Part shown: positions 7,755 through 15,770 of the stretch, piece after piece
Layout of the letters: the number at the start of each line of letters is the position of its first letter
Numbering within the stretch: the first letter of the stretch is position 1
NCBI RefSeq assembly: GCF_002925845.1
Contig: NZ_PDNI01000065.1
Location: forward strand, 248,001-312,000
Direction of reading: 5' to 3'
Origin: Roseovarius nitratireducens
GTDB lineage: Bacteria; Pseudomonadota; Alphaproteobacteria; Rhodobacterales; Rhodobacteraceae
Length of the DNA: 64,000 nt
The notes under the pieces: model-generated
Seen by the model: the letters and a program-made list of their open reading frames with translations, nothing else
Database searches by the model: none
What the model was told of the DNA's origin: nothing
Position numbers and translations under genes: made by a program

Positions 7755-7937
7755 TCAGCCCGCCTTGCTACAGTCATCCAAGGAAACGAGGCGTCCTTGA
7801 CCAATGCCGTACTCTGCATTCAACTTTTCGCGCATTTCGGCTATTTTGCGCTCATCAACGACGCCAAAAACATCGTCCGCCTCAGGGGCGAACGTGTGTT
7901 CTTGTGCCGAAATCGGCTTTGTCAGTCGCTGTGCCAT
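7755..7937 (-). CDS. Small acidic protein, candidate antitoxin
   Basis: 60 residues, beginning MAQRLTKPISAQEHTF and containing FGVVDERKIAEMREKLNAEY, a likely helix. It sits immediately upstream of the PemK-like gene on the same strand with a 9-bp gap, the geometry of a type II antitoxin-toxin pair. No antitoxin DNA-binding fold is recognisable, so the role rests on position alone. Confidence 0.4.
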   Translation of the reverse strand: MAQRLTKPISAQEHTFAPEADDVFGVVDERKIAEMREKLNAEYGIGQGRLVSLDDCSKAG

Positions 7938-8103
7938 TGTGGTTTCTACGCTCCGTTCGTACTACATGTGCCATATTAGCCCAGTATATTTAGGTGATTC
8001 TGGCAACCTTACGTCACCATGTCACAAAATCGGGCTTACCATCAAGTGAACTGGCGGCACTGTACTGTCACACCAGACAAGATAGAGTCCCCGCAGCAAC
8101 ACT

Positions 8104-9075
8104 TCAAGCCGCTCGCTGCCAATACCCCTTCCAGTTCCGGCTGACCGGTGCGCCCATGCTGTTCGCCACCAGACGGTGCGCCAGTTCGCCGTTGTCAAAG
8201 CGGCGGTTGTCTTCCAGCCACGCGGCGTGGTTCGCATACTGGTGCAGGTGCTGCGGGCTGACGTGATGGTGTTGGCCCGAAACCATGCGACGCAGGCGGG
8301 AGAAATAGCTTTCCGCCATGTTGGTGTGCTTGCCGTGGTCGCTGTAGCACTCGCTATGGTTCACGCGGTCAACGGACCAGCCCATGTGCAACTCATCCCA
8401 ATGGCTCGCCTCATCGGCTGACATGGTGGCCATGCGGCAGATGTTCTCGTTTGCCAGTGCGACTCCCTCGCCCTCGGACATGGTGACGACAGGCAGGGTG
8501 CGGCCCACGCGCTCACGCATGGCGATCACGACGCGGCGCTTGCCGGTCTGGTGGGCCTTCAAGCGGCGGTCCTTGCGATCTTCCTTGCGGTTCTCGGGGC
8601 GGATATGGACACCGAAATACGCGCCATCAATCTCGACATGGCCTTCCAGCACTTCGCCGGTCTGGACCTCTTGCGCCATCGCCTCGCGCAGCTTGTGCGC
8701 CAGCACGAACGCGGTCTTGTATTGGCAATCCAGATCGCGGGAAAGCTGGATCATGGAAACACCCTTGGCCCCGTTCACGATGATGCAGATCGCGGCCAGC
8801 AGGTCCACAAAGTCCATCTTGCGGCTGGCGAAGATCGTGCCGCTCGTCACGCTGAACTGGTGCGCACACGCCTTGCACTTGAACTTGCGGCGGGTGGTAA
8901 TGCTGTAGGTCTCTTCATGGCCGCAGCGCGGGCAGACCGCCTCGCCATCCGTCTCAGGCCAGCGCATTTCGCAGAACGTCTGGTAGGCCGCTTCCTCGCC
9001 TGCCTTGTAGATCGAGCGCAGGCTGAGGGTGCGGGATGCTGCGGAGAGAAGGAAGTGTTGGGCCATTGTCATCAT
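8104..9075 (-). CDS. IS1595-family (ISXO2-like) transposase
   Basis: 323 residues and intact. N-terminal zinc ribbon CPRCGHEE...FKCKACAHQF (residues ~48-72), then the DDE-type core with VEIDGAYFGV (first Asp), SDHGKHTNMAESYFSRLRR and GQHHHVSPQHLHQYANHAAW, the hallmark C-terminal segment of ISXO2-like transposases. Start candidates are ATG 9075, 9072 and 9066 (MAQHFLL); none has a strong Shine-Dalgarno. Divergent from the DUF6471 gene over 94 bp. Confidence 0.92.
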   Translation of the reverse strand: MMTMAQHFLLSAASRTLSLRSIYKAGEEAAYQTFCEMRWPETDGEAVCPRCGHEETYSITTRRKFKCKACAHQFSVTSGTIFASRKMDFVDLLAAICIIVNGAKGVSMIQLSRDLDCQYKTAFVLAHKLREAMAQEVQTGEVLEGHVEIDGAYFGVHIRPENRKEDRKDRRLKAHQTGKRRVVIAMRERVGRTLPVVTMSEGEGVALANENICRMATMSADEASHWDELHMGWSVDRVNHSECYSDHGKHTNMAESYFSRLRRMVSGQHHHVSPQHLHQYANHAAWLEDNRRFDNGELAHRLVANSMGAPVSRNWKGYWQRAA

Positions 9076-9080
9076 ATCCG

Positions 9081-9156
9081 GTGCTGTTGCATCAGATATA
9101 GTGACATTGCATCATCACGTCAAGTGCTATAGCATCAAAAATGATGATACTAGCAC
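9081..9156. promoter_or_regulatory. Repeated operator-like motif in divergent IS promoter
   Basis: GTGCTGTTGCATCA at 9081-9094 and GTGCTATAGCATCA at 9124-9137 are direct copies; an inverted copy TGATGATACTAGCAC lies at 9142-9156; a partial copy ATTGCATCATCAC is near 9106-9118. The 9124-9156 pair forms an imperfect palindrome around AAAA. The repeats fill the space between the transposase and DUF6471 starts, as expected for an operator controlling both. Confidence 0.5.
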
Positions 9157-9169
9157 CACAGGTGATGAA

Positions 9170-9394
9170 ATGCCGACGCGAACCGACTGGGAAGAAAAAG
9201 CAAAGGGGCTACTCCGGGCAGAGATGGCCCGCCATGGTGTAACCTACGCTCAACTGGCGCAGCGCCTTTCCGAGCATGGGGTTGAAGACAACGAGCGGAA
9301 TCTGCGCAATAAAGTAGCCAGAGGGAAATTTACCGCTGGATTCTTTTTGCTATGCCTTACCGCACTTGGTTGTTCATCGCTGCGCTTGGACTGA
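9170..9394 (+). CDS. DUF6471-type HTH-like protein
   Basis: 74 residues starting MPTRTDWEEKAKGLLRAEMA. It contains GVTYAQLAQRLSEHGV and ERNLRNKVARGKFTAGFF, matching DUF6471 as I know it. The helix spacing resembles a Cro/CI-type HTH (helix, turn, recognition helix with NLRNKVARG). Divergent from the transposase, with repeated motifs between them that would suit its binding site. The downstream membrane gene starts inside its last 43 nt in another frame. Confidence 0.65.
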   Translation: MPTRTDWEEKAKGLLRAEMARHGVTYAQLAQRLSEHGVEDNERNLRNKVARGKFTAGFFLLCLTALGCSSLRLD

Positions 9395-10332
9395 TATTCA
9401 GCGTCAGTTTAGGGTACGCCCAAGAAATCGGAAGCCAGCCCGCTTCCGAAAATCAGCCAAGACAGGAAAAAAGAACTGCCAACAGTCAAGGTGGTAGCGA
9501 AGGTGAATATTATGACACCATAGACCTTACGCCCGCGCTCGAAGGCATCGAGGCCGCGATCCGCGATCTTATAGCCGAGGAAGACAAGATAGAGGCTAAG
9601 AGGAGAGAGGATAACGAGCAACGCGACCTTAACGCTCAAGAGCAAATGGCTAAATGGGCCAAGTGGATGACACTGGTGACCATTGGCGGAGTCATTGCAA
9701 CTGTCGTCGGATTGTTCCTGATCTACAGAACTCTGCAATACACCAGGAAGGCCGCGGACGACACCGGCAAGATGCTGGTTGAGGCGAAAAGGTCCGCTGA
9801 AGCTGCGGAGGAGGCCGTTGCTGCGACTAGGGATATCGGCGAGAAGCAGGTCCGCGCTTATTTGCACATTAAGGACGTTTCGGTGTTTGTGTCGAGAGGT
9901 TTGGAGCGAGGGCTTGGGGTGGAAATAACCGTCGCAAATGCAGGTCAGTCCCCCTGTATCGACTGTGAGGCAGTCATTCACTTCACTATGGCTAAGCAAG
10001 GCAGCGCCGTGATCCATATACCCATTCCCGATATTGCCGCAAATTCTGAGAAGACGGGAAAAGTTAGGGCTCAATCTGTAAGCGAAACTTCCGACTGGGA
10101 CGGTGATGCAGTTCGAATTACGGCTATCGGAAAAGTGTTTGGCTACGATGTTTTCAACAACGAAATATTCGCCCAAACACACCGAACTAGAGGTTTTCGT
10201 GACCCCCTGAAATCGGGAGAAAGATACGCCCTTGAAGATGCCGGTGGCTACTTCCCTTCCGCCGCTATCGCGGTGCTCGCTGAGCAATTTGAGGTGAAGC
10301 GGCGCATGGGGAGAAAAAGTGATGGCAGATAG
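9352..10332 (+). CDS. Single-pass membrane protein with coiled coil, probable cargo
   Basis: 326 residues. Residues 1-23 (MPYRTWLFIAALGLIFSVSL) look like a signal peptide or anchor. Residues ~55-100 are charged and helical; a clear transmembrane helix WMTLVTIGGVIATVVGLFLI spans ~104-123; then a coiled coil (DDTGKMLVEAKRSAEAAEEA) leads to IGEKQVRAYLHIKDVSVFV and a beta-rich C-terminal domain. The RAYLHI region is typical of a broad family of unknown function found in mobile DNA. The start overlaps DUF6471 by 43 nt. Base composition is lower in GC than neighbouring core genes. Function unknown. Confidence 0.6.
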   Translation: MPYRTWLFIAALGLIFSVSLGYAQEIGSQPASENQPRQEKRTANSQGGSEGEYYDTIDLTPALEGIEAAIRDLIAEEDKIEAKRREDNEQRDLNAQEQMAKWAKWMTLVTIGGVIATVVGLFLIYRTLQYTRKAADDTGKMLVEAKRSAEAAEEAVAATRDIGEKQVRAYLHIKDVSVFVSRGLERGLGVEITVANAGQSPCIDCEAVIHFTMAKQGSAVIHIPIPDIAANSEKTGKVRAQSVSETSDWDGDAVRITAIGKVFGYDVFNNEIFAQTHRTRGFRDPLKSGERYALEDAGGYFPSAAIAVLAEQFEVKRRMGRKSDGR

Positions 10333-10407
10333 CAACAACACCTTAATCATCGCTCAGCCCTCGGGCTGGCGGCGAATGCGCGCCGACTGGTGCGTTTGCT
10401 ACATAAT

Positions 10408-10423
10408 CCCGAAAATACTCCGG
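10408..10423 (+). repeat. Short 3'-UTR intergenic motif, copy 3 (partial)
   Basis: Plus strand CCCGAAAATACTCCGG; its complement CCGGAGTATTTTCGGG matches the first half of the motif. It lies 35 nt beyond the tsaC stop. Confidence 0.45.
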
Positions 10424-10458
10424 GGGAGTCGCGCGGATGCGCGACGGGGCAGCGCCCC

Positions 10459-11406
10459 CTAGTCCCGGGGGGCCGCCGCGCGACGCAACCGGTCGTTGAT
10501 CGCCCGTCCAAGGCCCCGCTCCGGAATGGGGGCCACGGCAATCCCTGCCGCACCGGTCGCATCGAGCGCGTGGAGGTGGTGAAAGAGGTTTGCCGCCGCC
10601 TCCACCAGATCACCCGTCTCCGACAGGCTCAGATCGCCCGCCACCGCGCCGAAGCCCAGCATCGCCTCGCCCGCCTGCCGCTCCGTCGCATTGAGCCGCA
10701 CCCTTGCGCCTGGCGCGTAATGCGAGCGCATCTGCCCCGGTGCGGTCAACGCGTCGGCCTCGCCACGCTGCGCGACGGGCGTACCTAGCGCCGCCTCCAG
10801 CACCTCCACCGGCACGCCGCCGGGGCGCAGCAGTTCTGGGTCGCCCGCCAGCCCGAGGATGGTCGATTCCACCCCCACCGGGCAGGCCCCGCCATCCACC
10901 ACCGCCGCGATCCGCCCGTCCAGTCCGGCCAGCACATGCGTCGCCTCGGTGGGGCTGATCCGTCCTGAAGGGTTGGCCGAAGGGGCAGCAACCGGCCCGC
11001 CGAACTCGGCCAACAGCGCCCGCGCCACCGGGTGCGCGGGCACCCGCACGGCGAGCGTAGGCAGATCCGCCGTCACCAGCGGCGACACCCGCGCGCCCTG
11101 CCGCAATGGCAACACCAGCGTCAGCGGCCCCGGCCAGAACGCGCTTGCCACGATCTCCGCCGCGTCCGACCAGTCCACGAAGTCGCGCGCGCGCTCGGCG
11201 CTATCGACATGCACGATCAGCGGGTTGAAGCGCGGCCGCTCCTTGGCCTCGAAAATCGCGGCCACCGCGCGGTCATTGGCGGCATCGGCGCCGAGGCCAT
11301 AGACCGTCTCGGTGGGAAAGGCCACGAGCCCGCCCGCGCGCCAGATGGCGGCGGCGCGGGCAAAGCCTTGCGCATCCGCTTGCAATGTTTCGGTTGCATT
11401 TGGCAT
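10459..11406 (-). CDS. tsaC: L-threonylcarbamoyladenylate synthase (Sua5 type)
   Basis: 315 residues. Makes threonylcarbamoyl-AMP from threonine, bicarbonate and ATP for tRNA t6A37 modification. The YrdC domain covers residues ~10-200, with GGLVAFPTETVYGLGADA, KERPRFNPLIVHV and APSANPSGRISPTEA. The longer length and the C-terminal domain linked through PGQMRSHYAPGARV identify the Sua5/YwlC form. ATG 11404-11406 start. The gene faces the accessory island with its 3' end. Confidence 0.93.
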   Translation of the reverse strand: MPNATETLQADAQGFARAAAIWRAGGLVAFPTETVYGLGADAANDRAVAAIFEAKERPRFNPLIVHVDSAERARDFVDWSDAAEIVASAFWPGPLTLVLPLRQGARVSPLVTADLPTLAVRVPAHPVARALLAEFGGPVAAPSANPSGRISPTEATHVLAGLDGRIAAVVDGGACPVGVESTILGLAGDPELLRPGGVPVEVLEAALGTPVAQRGEADALTAPGQMRSHYAPGARVRLNATERQAGEAMLGFGAVAGDLSLSETGDLVEAAANLFHHLHALDATGAAGIAVAPIPERGLGRAINDRLRRAAAPRD

Positions 11407-11536
11407 CTAGAACCCCTGACGCGGCGTTTCGCTTGCCGCCACGGCGCCACCGGCTACCCTCGGCGGGAAGAGGTTGAATACAGCCCCGCGGCCCGCTTGC
11501 CAAGCCGCGCCGGCAGGATGGAAAGGATGAGTGACA

Positions 11537-13255
11537 ATGCCCTATCGCGCCCCTGTCGAGGATTACCGCTTTCTCTTCGAGCATGTGATCGGCCTGCCCG
11601 AGGTGGCCGCTACCGACCGTTTTGCCGAGGCAGCACCGGACATGACCGACGCGATCCTGACGGAGGCGGGGCGCATGTGCGAGGAAGTGCTCAGCCCGTT
11701 GAACCGCGCCGGCGACGTGCACCCCGCGCATATGGAGAATGGCGTGGTGCGCACCTCGCCCGGTTTCGCCGACGGCTACCGCGCGATCGCGACAGGCGGC
11801 TGGATCGCGATCAGCGCCGATCCCGATCACGGGGGCATGGGGCTGCCTATGGTGCTGACCACGGCGGTCAACGAGATGATGGCGGCGGCCTGCCTGTCGC
11901 TGCAACTCGCCCCCTTGATGACACAAGGCCAGATCGAAGCGCTGGAGCATCACGCGAGCGACGAGTTGAAGGCCCTCTACCTGCCCAGACTCGTAAGCGG
12001 GGAATGGTCGGGCACCATGAACCTGACCGAATCGCAGGCAGGCTCGGACGTGGGCGCGCTGCGCACCCGCGCCGAGCCCAATGGTGACGGCACCTATGCC
12101 ATAACGGGTCAGAAGATCTACATCTCCTGGGGCGACAACGATTTCACGGAAAACGTCTGCCATCTCGTGCTCGCGCGGCTGCCCGACGGTGTGCCGGGCA
12201 CCAAGGGGATCAGCCTGTTTCTGGTGCCCAAGTTCATTCCCGATCCGCAAGGAAATCCCGGCGACCGCAATGCGCTGAGCGTGGTCAGCCTCGAACACAA
12301 GATGGGCCTGAACGGCAGCCCCACCTGCGTGATGCAGTATGACGGCGCAACCGGCTGGCTCGTGGGCGAGCCACATCAGGGCATGCGCGCGATGTTTACC
12401 ATGATGAACAACGCCCGCCTCGGCGTGGGCGGACAAGGCGTGGGCGTGGCCGAGGCGGCCTATCAACACGCCCTCGCCTATGCGCAGGAGCGCCGACAGG
12501 GTCGCACCCCGGTCGGAGATGGCAGCGGCACGATCATTGACCACGCCAATGTGCGCCGGATGCTGGCCTCGATGCGCGCCGAGACCTTCGCCGCGCGCGC
12601 CATCGCGCTGGCCTGCGCCAAGGCCACCGATATGGAGACCGCGACCGGCGCCGATCACTGGCGCGCGCGCGCCGCGCTGCTCACGCCTATCGCCAAGGTC
12701 TGCGGCACCGAGACCGGCATCAACGTGGCCAACACCGGCGTGCAGCTTCACGGCGGCATGGGCTATATCGAGGAGACGGGCGCGGCGCAGTACCTGCGCG
12801 ACGTGCGGGTGACAGCGATCTACGAGGGCACCAACGGCATCCAGGCGATGGATCTCGTGGGCCGCAAGCTCGCCGACGGGGGCGAGGCCGTGCTGGCGCT
12901 GATCGACGAGGTCGAGGCACAGGCCGAGGGAGCGCGCGCCGCCCTGCCCGACCTTGCCGGGCCGGTCTGGCAGGCGACCGAGAGCCTGCGCGAGGCCACC
13001 GACTGGATGCTCGCACAATCCGACATGACCGAGCGCTTTGCCGGAGCCATGCCCTACCTGCGCGGCTTTGCCCGGGTGCTGGGCGCGCATTTCCACCTGC
13101 GCGCGGCGCAGGCCGAGGGTGGGGACGGCCCTCGCACGCGGCTCGCACGGTTCTACGTCACCCGGCTCCTGCCAGAGCACGCGGGCCATTTCGCCCATGC
13201 CTGCGCCGGGGCGGGCGACCTCTATGCTCTCACGCCTGGGGATTTCACGGTCTGA
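11537..13255 (+). CDS. Acyl-CoA dehydrogenase, DmdC-like large form
   Basis: 572 residues. FAD enzyme oxidising an acyl-CoA to the enoyl-CoA. Motifs: MNLTESQAGSDVGALRT, YAITGQKIYISWGDND, KMGLNGSPTCVMQYDGA, QLHGGMGYIEETGAAQYLRD and IYEGTNGIQAMDLVGRKL (substrate-binding Glu region). The extra C-terminal ~130 residues put it in the class that includes the methylmercaptopropionyl-CoA dehydrogenase DmdC of DMSP degradation. That substrate is not proven here; ordinary fatty acyl-CoAs are equally possible. ATG 11537 chosen over GTG 11531. Followed with a 1-nt overlap by an MBL hydrolase. Confidence 0.87.
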   Translation: MPYRAPVEDYRFLFEHVIGLPEVAATDRFAEAAPDMTDAILTEAGRMCEEVLSPLNRAGDVHPAHMENGVVRTSPGFADGYRAIATGGWIAISADPDHGGMGLPMVLTTAVNEMMAAACLSLQLAPLMTQGQIEALEHHASDELKALYLPRLVSGEWSGTMNLTESQAGSDVGALRTRAEPNGDGTYAITGQKIYISWGDNDFTENVCHLVLARLPDGVPGTKGISLFLVPKFIPDPQGNPGDRNALSVVSLEHKMGLNGSPTCVMQYDGATGWLVGEPHQGMRAMFTMMNNARLGVGGQGVGVAEAAYQHALAYAQERRQGRTPVGDGSGTIIDHANVRRMLASMRAETFAARAIALACAKATDMETATGADHWRARAALLTPIAKVCGTETGINVANTGVQLHGGMGYIEETGAAQYLRDVRVTAIYEGTNGIQAMDLVGRKLADGGEAVLALIDEVEAQAEGARAALPDLAGPVWQATESLREATDWMLAQSDMTERFAGAMPYLRGFARVLGAHFHLRAAQAEGGDGPRTRLARFYVTRLLPEHAGHFAHACAGAGDLYALTPGDFTV

Positions 13256-14298
13256 TGGACGGGGGAGAGATCATCCGCCACCCGTGGGACAGCCCCCCAC
13301 CGGAGGGCTGCGCCACCGAGGTCGCGCCCGGCGTGCTGTGGCTCCGCCTGCCGCTGCCGATGGTGCTCGACCATGTCAATGTCTACGCGCTCGACGAGGG
13401 CGATAGCTGGACCATCGTCGATACCGGCATCCACTCGCGCAGGGCCGTGGCACTGTGGGAGACGATCCTTGCAGGCCCCTTGCAGGGAAAGCCGGTGGGC
13501 CGGGTGATCCTGACCCACCATCACCCCGACCATGTCGGCATGGCGGGCTGGCTGATGGAGCGTTTCGGAGCGACGCTCTGGGCCTCGCGGACAAGCTGGC
13601 TGATGGCGCGGATGCTGATCCTCGACGTCGAGGAGCGGCCCACGCCGCAGGCGCTGGAATTTTCGCGCGCGGGCGGCATGGACCCCGACATATTCGAGGC
13701 CCGCGCGCAGCAGCGCCCCTACAATTTCTCCGACACCTGCGCGCCCCTGCCCGTGGGTTACACGCGGGTGAGGGACGGCGCGGTGATCCGCGCGGGCGGG
13801 CGCGACTGGGACGTGCATTTCGGCGGCGGGCACGCGCCCGACCATCTGACACTCTGGTCCCGCGACGACGCGCTGGTGATCGCCGGCGACCAGATCCTGC
13901 CCGGCATCAGCCCCAATATCGGCGTCTACCCCACCGAGCCCGAGGCCGACCCGCTGTCGGACTGGCTCGCCGCCTGCGCCCGGCTGGCAGAGCACGCGCG
14001 CGAGGATCACCTCGTGTTGCCAGGGCACAAGCTGCCCTTTACCGGGCTGCCGCTGAGGATGCGGCAACTGGCCGGAAACCACCACGCCGCGCTCGACCGG
14101 CTGCGCGATTTCCTGATCGAGCCGCGCACCGCCGCCGACTGCTTTCCGCTATTGTTCAAGCGGCGGGTGGAGGCGGGAACCTACGGGCTTGCACTGGTGG
14201 AATCCGTTGCGCATCTCAACCACCTGATGCACGCTGGAGAGGTGACCCGCTGGCGGCGCGCAGACGGTGCGTGGCTCTGGAGGGTCCGCGATCAGTAA
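13255..14298 (+). CDS. Metallo-beta-lactamase-fold hydrolase
   Basis: 347 residues. The zinc motif ILTHHHPDHVGMAGWL (residues ~83-98) and the later FGGGHAPDHLTLW and VIAGDQILP supply the remaining metal ligands of the MBL fold. The C-terminal ~100 residues (LPGHKLPFTGLPLRMRQLAG) resemble the helical extension of LACTB2-like hydrolases. TGATG overlap with the acyl-CoA dehydrogenase indicates co-translation. A thioesterase-type role on an acyl-CoA intermediate would fit the neighbour, but this is inference. Confidence 0.85.
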   Translation: MDGGEIIRHPWDSPPPEGCATEVAPGVLWLRLPLPMVLDHVNVYALDEGDSWTIVDTGIHSRRAVALWETILAGPLQGKPVGRVILTHHHPDHVGMAGWLMERFGATLWASRTSWLMARMLILDVEERPTPQALEFSRAGGMDPDIFEARAQQRPYNFSDTCAPLPVGYTRVRDGAVIRAGGRDWDVHFGGGHAPDHLTLWSRDDALVIAGDQILPGISPNIGVYPTEPEADPLSDWLAACARLAEHAREDHLVLPGHKLPFTGLPLRMRQLAGNHHAALDRLRDFLIEPRTAADCFPLLFKRRVEAGTYGLALVESVAHLNHLMHAGEVTRWRRADGAWLWRVRDQ

Positions 14299-14312
14299 CA
14301 GCCGGGGTGCCC

Positions 14313-14765
14313 ATGACCGTCCGTATCGAGACCACCGCCGAACATGCCGAGGCAGCCGCCATGCCGCGCGCCCACGAGGTGCATTCCAAGCCCGGCCAGC
14401 CCTGTATCGAGACAGCGGCGAAAGCGCTCAAGAACGGCCCGGCAGAGGACAAGAGCCCCGCCCGCTGGGCCTATGAGCGGCTCATCCTCTACATCCGCAA
14501 TTTCGAGGAAACGCTCGACGAGGCGCACGAGGTGGCGATGGGCTTTGCCGGGTCGGACGCTGGCACCATTCACATCGAGGGGATGGGCTATTTCGACCCC
14601 GATATCGTCACCTTCTACGGTCAGGACCAGCTGGGGATGCGCACGCAGCTTGTCCAGCATGTCAGCCAGCTCAGCGTGATGCTGCGCGCGCTGCCCAAGC
14701 AGGTCGAGGAGGCCCCGCCCACGCGCATCGGCTTTCGTCTCGCGCAGGATATCGAGGCCGAGTGA
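14313..14765 (+). CDS. DUF6173 family protein
   Basis: 150 residues starting MTVRIETTAEHAEAAAMPRA, 14 nt after the MBL gene. It contains PARWAYERLILYIRNFEETL, DEAHEVAMGFAGSD and IHIEGMGYFDPDIVTFYG, a conserved alphaproteobacterial family of unknown function that I recognise as DUF6173. No membrane segments or signal peptide. Probably co-transcribed with the two upstream genes. Confidence 0.7.
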   Translation: MTVRIETTAEHAEAAAMPRAHEVHSKPGQPCIETAAKALKNGPAEDKSPARWAYERLILYIRNFEETLDEAHEVAMGFAGSDAGTIHIEGMGYFDPDIVTFYGQDQLGMRTQLVQHVSQLSVMLRALPKQVEEAPPTRIGFRLAQDIEAE

Positions 14766-14855
14766 GCGCCGCCCGCGTCTTGGCGCGTGACAGCGCGCCG
14801 GAAATGCAGTAATCCGCTCCCGACCCGGATTTCAACGATCAGAGGACCGCAGGAC

Positions 14856-14990
14856 ATGGCCGACCACAAGCATGGCGAAATGGATACCACCGTTCAGGAA
14901 AAGACCTTCGAGGGTTTTATCAAGATGACCGTCTGGTCGGTCGTCGGCATCGCCGTCTTCCTGATCTTTCTCGCGATGGTCAACGCCTGA
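14856..14990 (+). CDS. aa3-type cytochrome c oxidase subunit IV
   Basis: 44 residues with one transmembrane helix (TVWSVVGIAVFLIFLAMVNA) after a polar N-terminus containing MADHKHGEMDT. This matches the small accessory subunit IV of alphaproteobacterial aa3 oxidases, such as that of Paracoccus. AGAGGACCGCAGGAC precedes the start. The large oxidase subunits are not in this window. Confidence 0.85.
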   Translation: MADHKHGEMDTTVQEKTFEGFIKMTVWSVVGIAVFLIFLAMVNA

Positions 14991-15014
14991 CCCTTAGTCG
15001 AACCGGGGGACAAT

Positions 15015-15629
15015 ATGCGGTCGATCCTTCTGGCGCTTGGCGCCGCACTGTTTTTGGCCGGTTGCGCAGCCGAATCGGTCAGGTCGCCGATGGAAGAGGT
15101 GGCCCGCGCCGCCTATCGCCATGACGGGCCGCCGCGGCTAACCCTCTACACGATGATCAACAACCGCAGTGGCGCGGGCGCGCATTCCGCGCTGATGATC
15201 AACGGCCCGCAGCGGGTGATCTTCGATCCCGCCGGCTCGTTCAACAGCCTTCGCTCGCTGCCTGAACGCGATGACGTGCTCTACGGCATCACCCCGGCGG
15301 TGGCGGACGTCTACACCCGCTACCACGCCCGCAAGACCTATCACGTGCGCATCCAGCAGCTCGACGTGTCGCCGGAACTGGCCGCGCGCGCCATCCGACT
15401 GATCGAAGCCAACGGCCCGGTGCCCTCGGCGCAATGCTCGCTGGCGACCTCGCGCATTCTCGGAGAGCTGTTTCCCGGTCGGGTGCGCAGCTCGTGGTTC
15501 CCGAAGAAGGCCGCCGACGATTTCGCGCAGGTCCCCGGCGTGACCGAGGAAACGCTCTACGAATACGACAGCGACGACAATTCAGGCGTGCTCGCCGCCT
15601 GGGACCCCGGGCGCTTTCGCGCGCAGTAG
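15015..15629 (+). CDS. Lipoprotein with permuted papain-like (NlpC/P60-type) features
   Basis: 204 residues. Signal peptide MRSILLALGAALFLAGC with lipobox LAGC (Cys17). The mature part has LTLYTMINNRSGAGAHSALM (candidate catalytic His), then VIFDPAGSF and much later AQCSLATSRIL (candidate catalytic Cys). The His-before-Cys order is that of circularly permuted papain-fold peptidases of the YiiX/YebB type. Assignment is by motif order only. It probably acts at the envelope. Confidence 0.6.
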   Translation: MRSILLALGAALFLAGCAAESVRSPMEEVARAAYRHDGPPRLTLYTMINNRSGAGAHSALMINGPQRVIFDPAGSFNSLRSLPERDDVLYGITPAVADVYTRYHARKTYHVRIQQLDVSPELAARAIRLIEANGPVPSAQCSLATSRILGELFPGRVRSSWFPKKAADDFAQVPGVTEETLYEYDSDDNSGVLAAWDPGRFRAQ

Positions 15630-15770
15630 AGTGGTCTGGGTATCCCGCCCCGTGGCCGGTGAGGGTAAGAGCAATCCTCCGGGTTCGCGACAAACTGCCA
15701 ACCGGCGGGTCTTCGCGGCGCGCGAAACCGGGTCCCACTCTTGAGCAACATGCATTAGACTGTGCGCGTC

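Larger units (their letters stand above)
8104..10332. mobile_element. IS1595-type element with probable cargo; ends not resolved
   Basis: Contains an ISXO2-like transposase on the minus strand, a DUF6471 gene and a membrane-protein gene on the plus strand, and a shared divergent promoter region full of repeated motifs. I searched both flanks by eye for terminal inverted repeats and target duplications and found none I would defend, so the coordinates are only the coding span. Inserted between azlD and tsaC. Confidence 0.55.

Noticed and set aside
7993-8025. Possible left inverted repeat of the IS1595 element (GGTGATTCTGG...)
   Set aside because: Compared with GGTGTTGTTGC near 10343 on the other strand; only scattered matches, so no terminal repeat is claimed.
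11273-13198. 641-codon frame antisense to the acyl-CoA dehydrogenase
   Set aside because: Low-complexity His/Ala/Gly/Arg composition and no domains.
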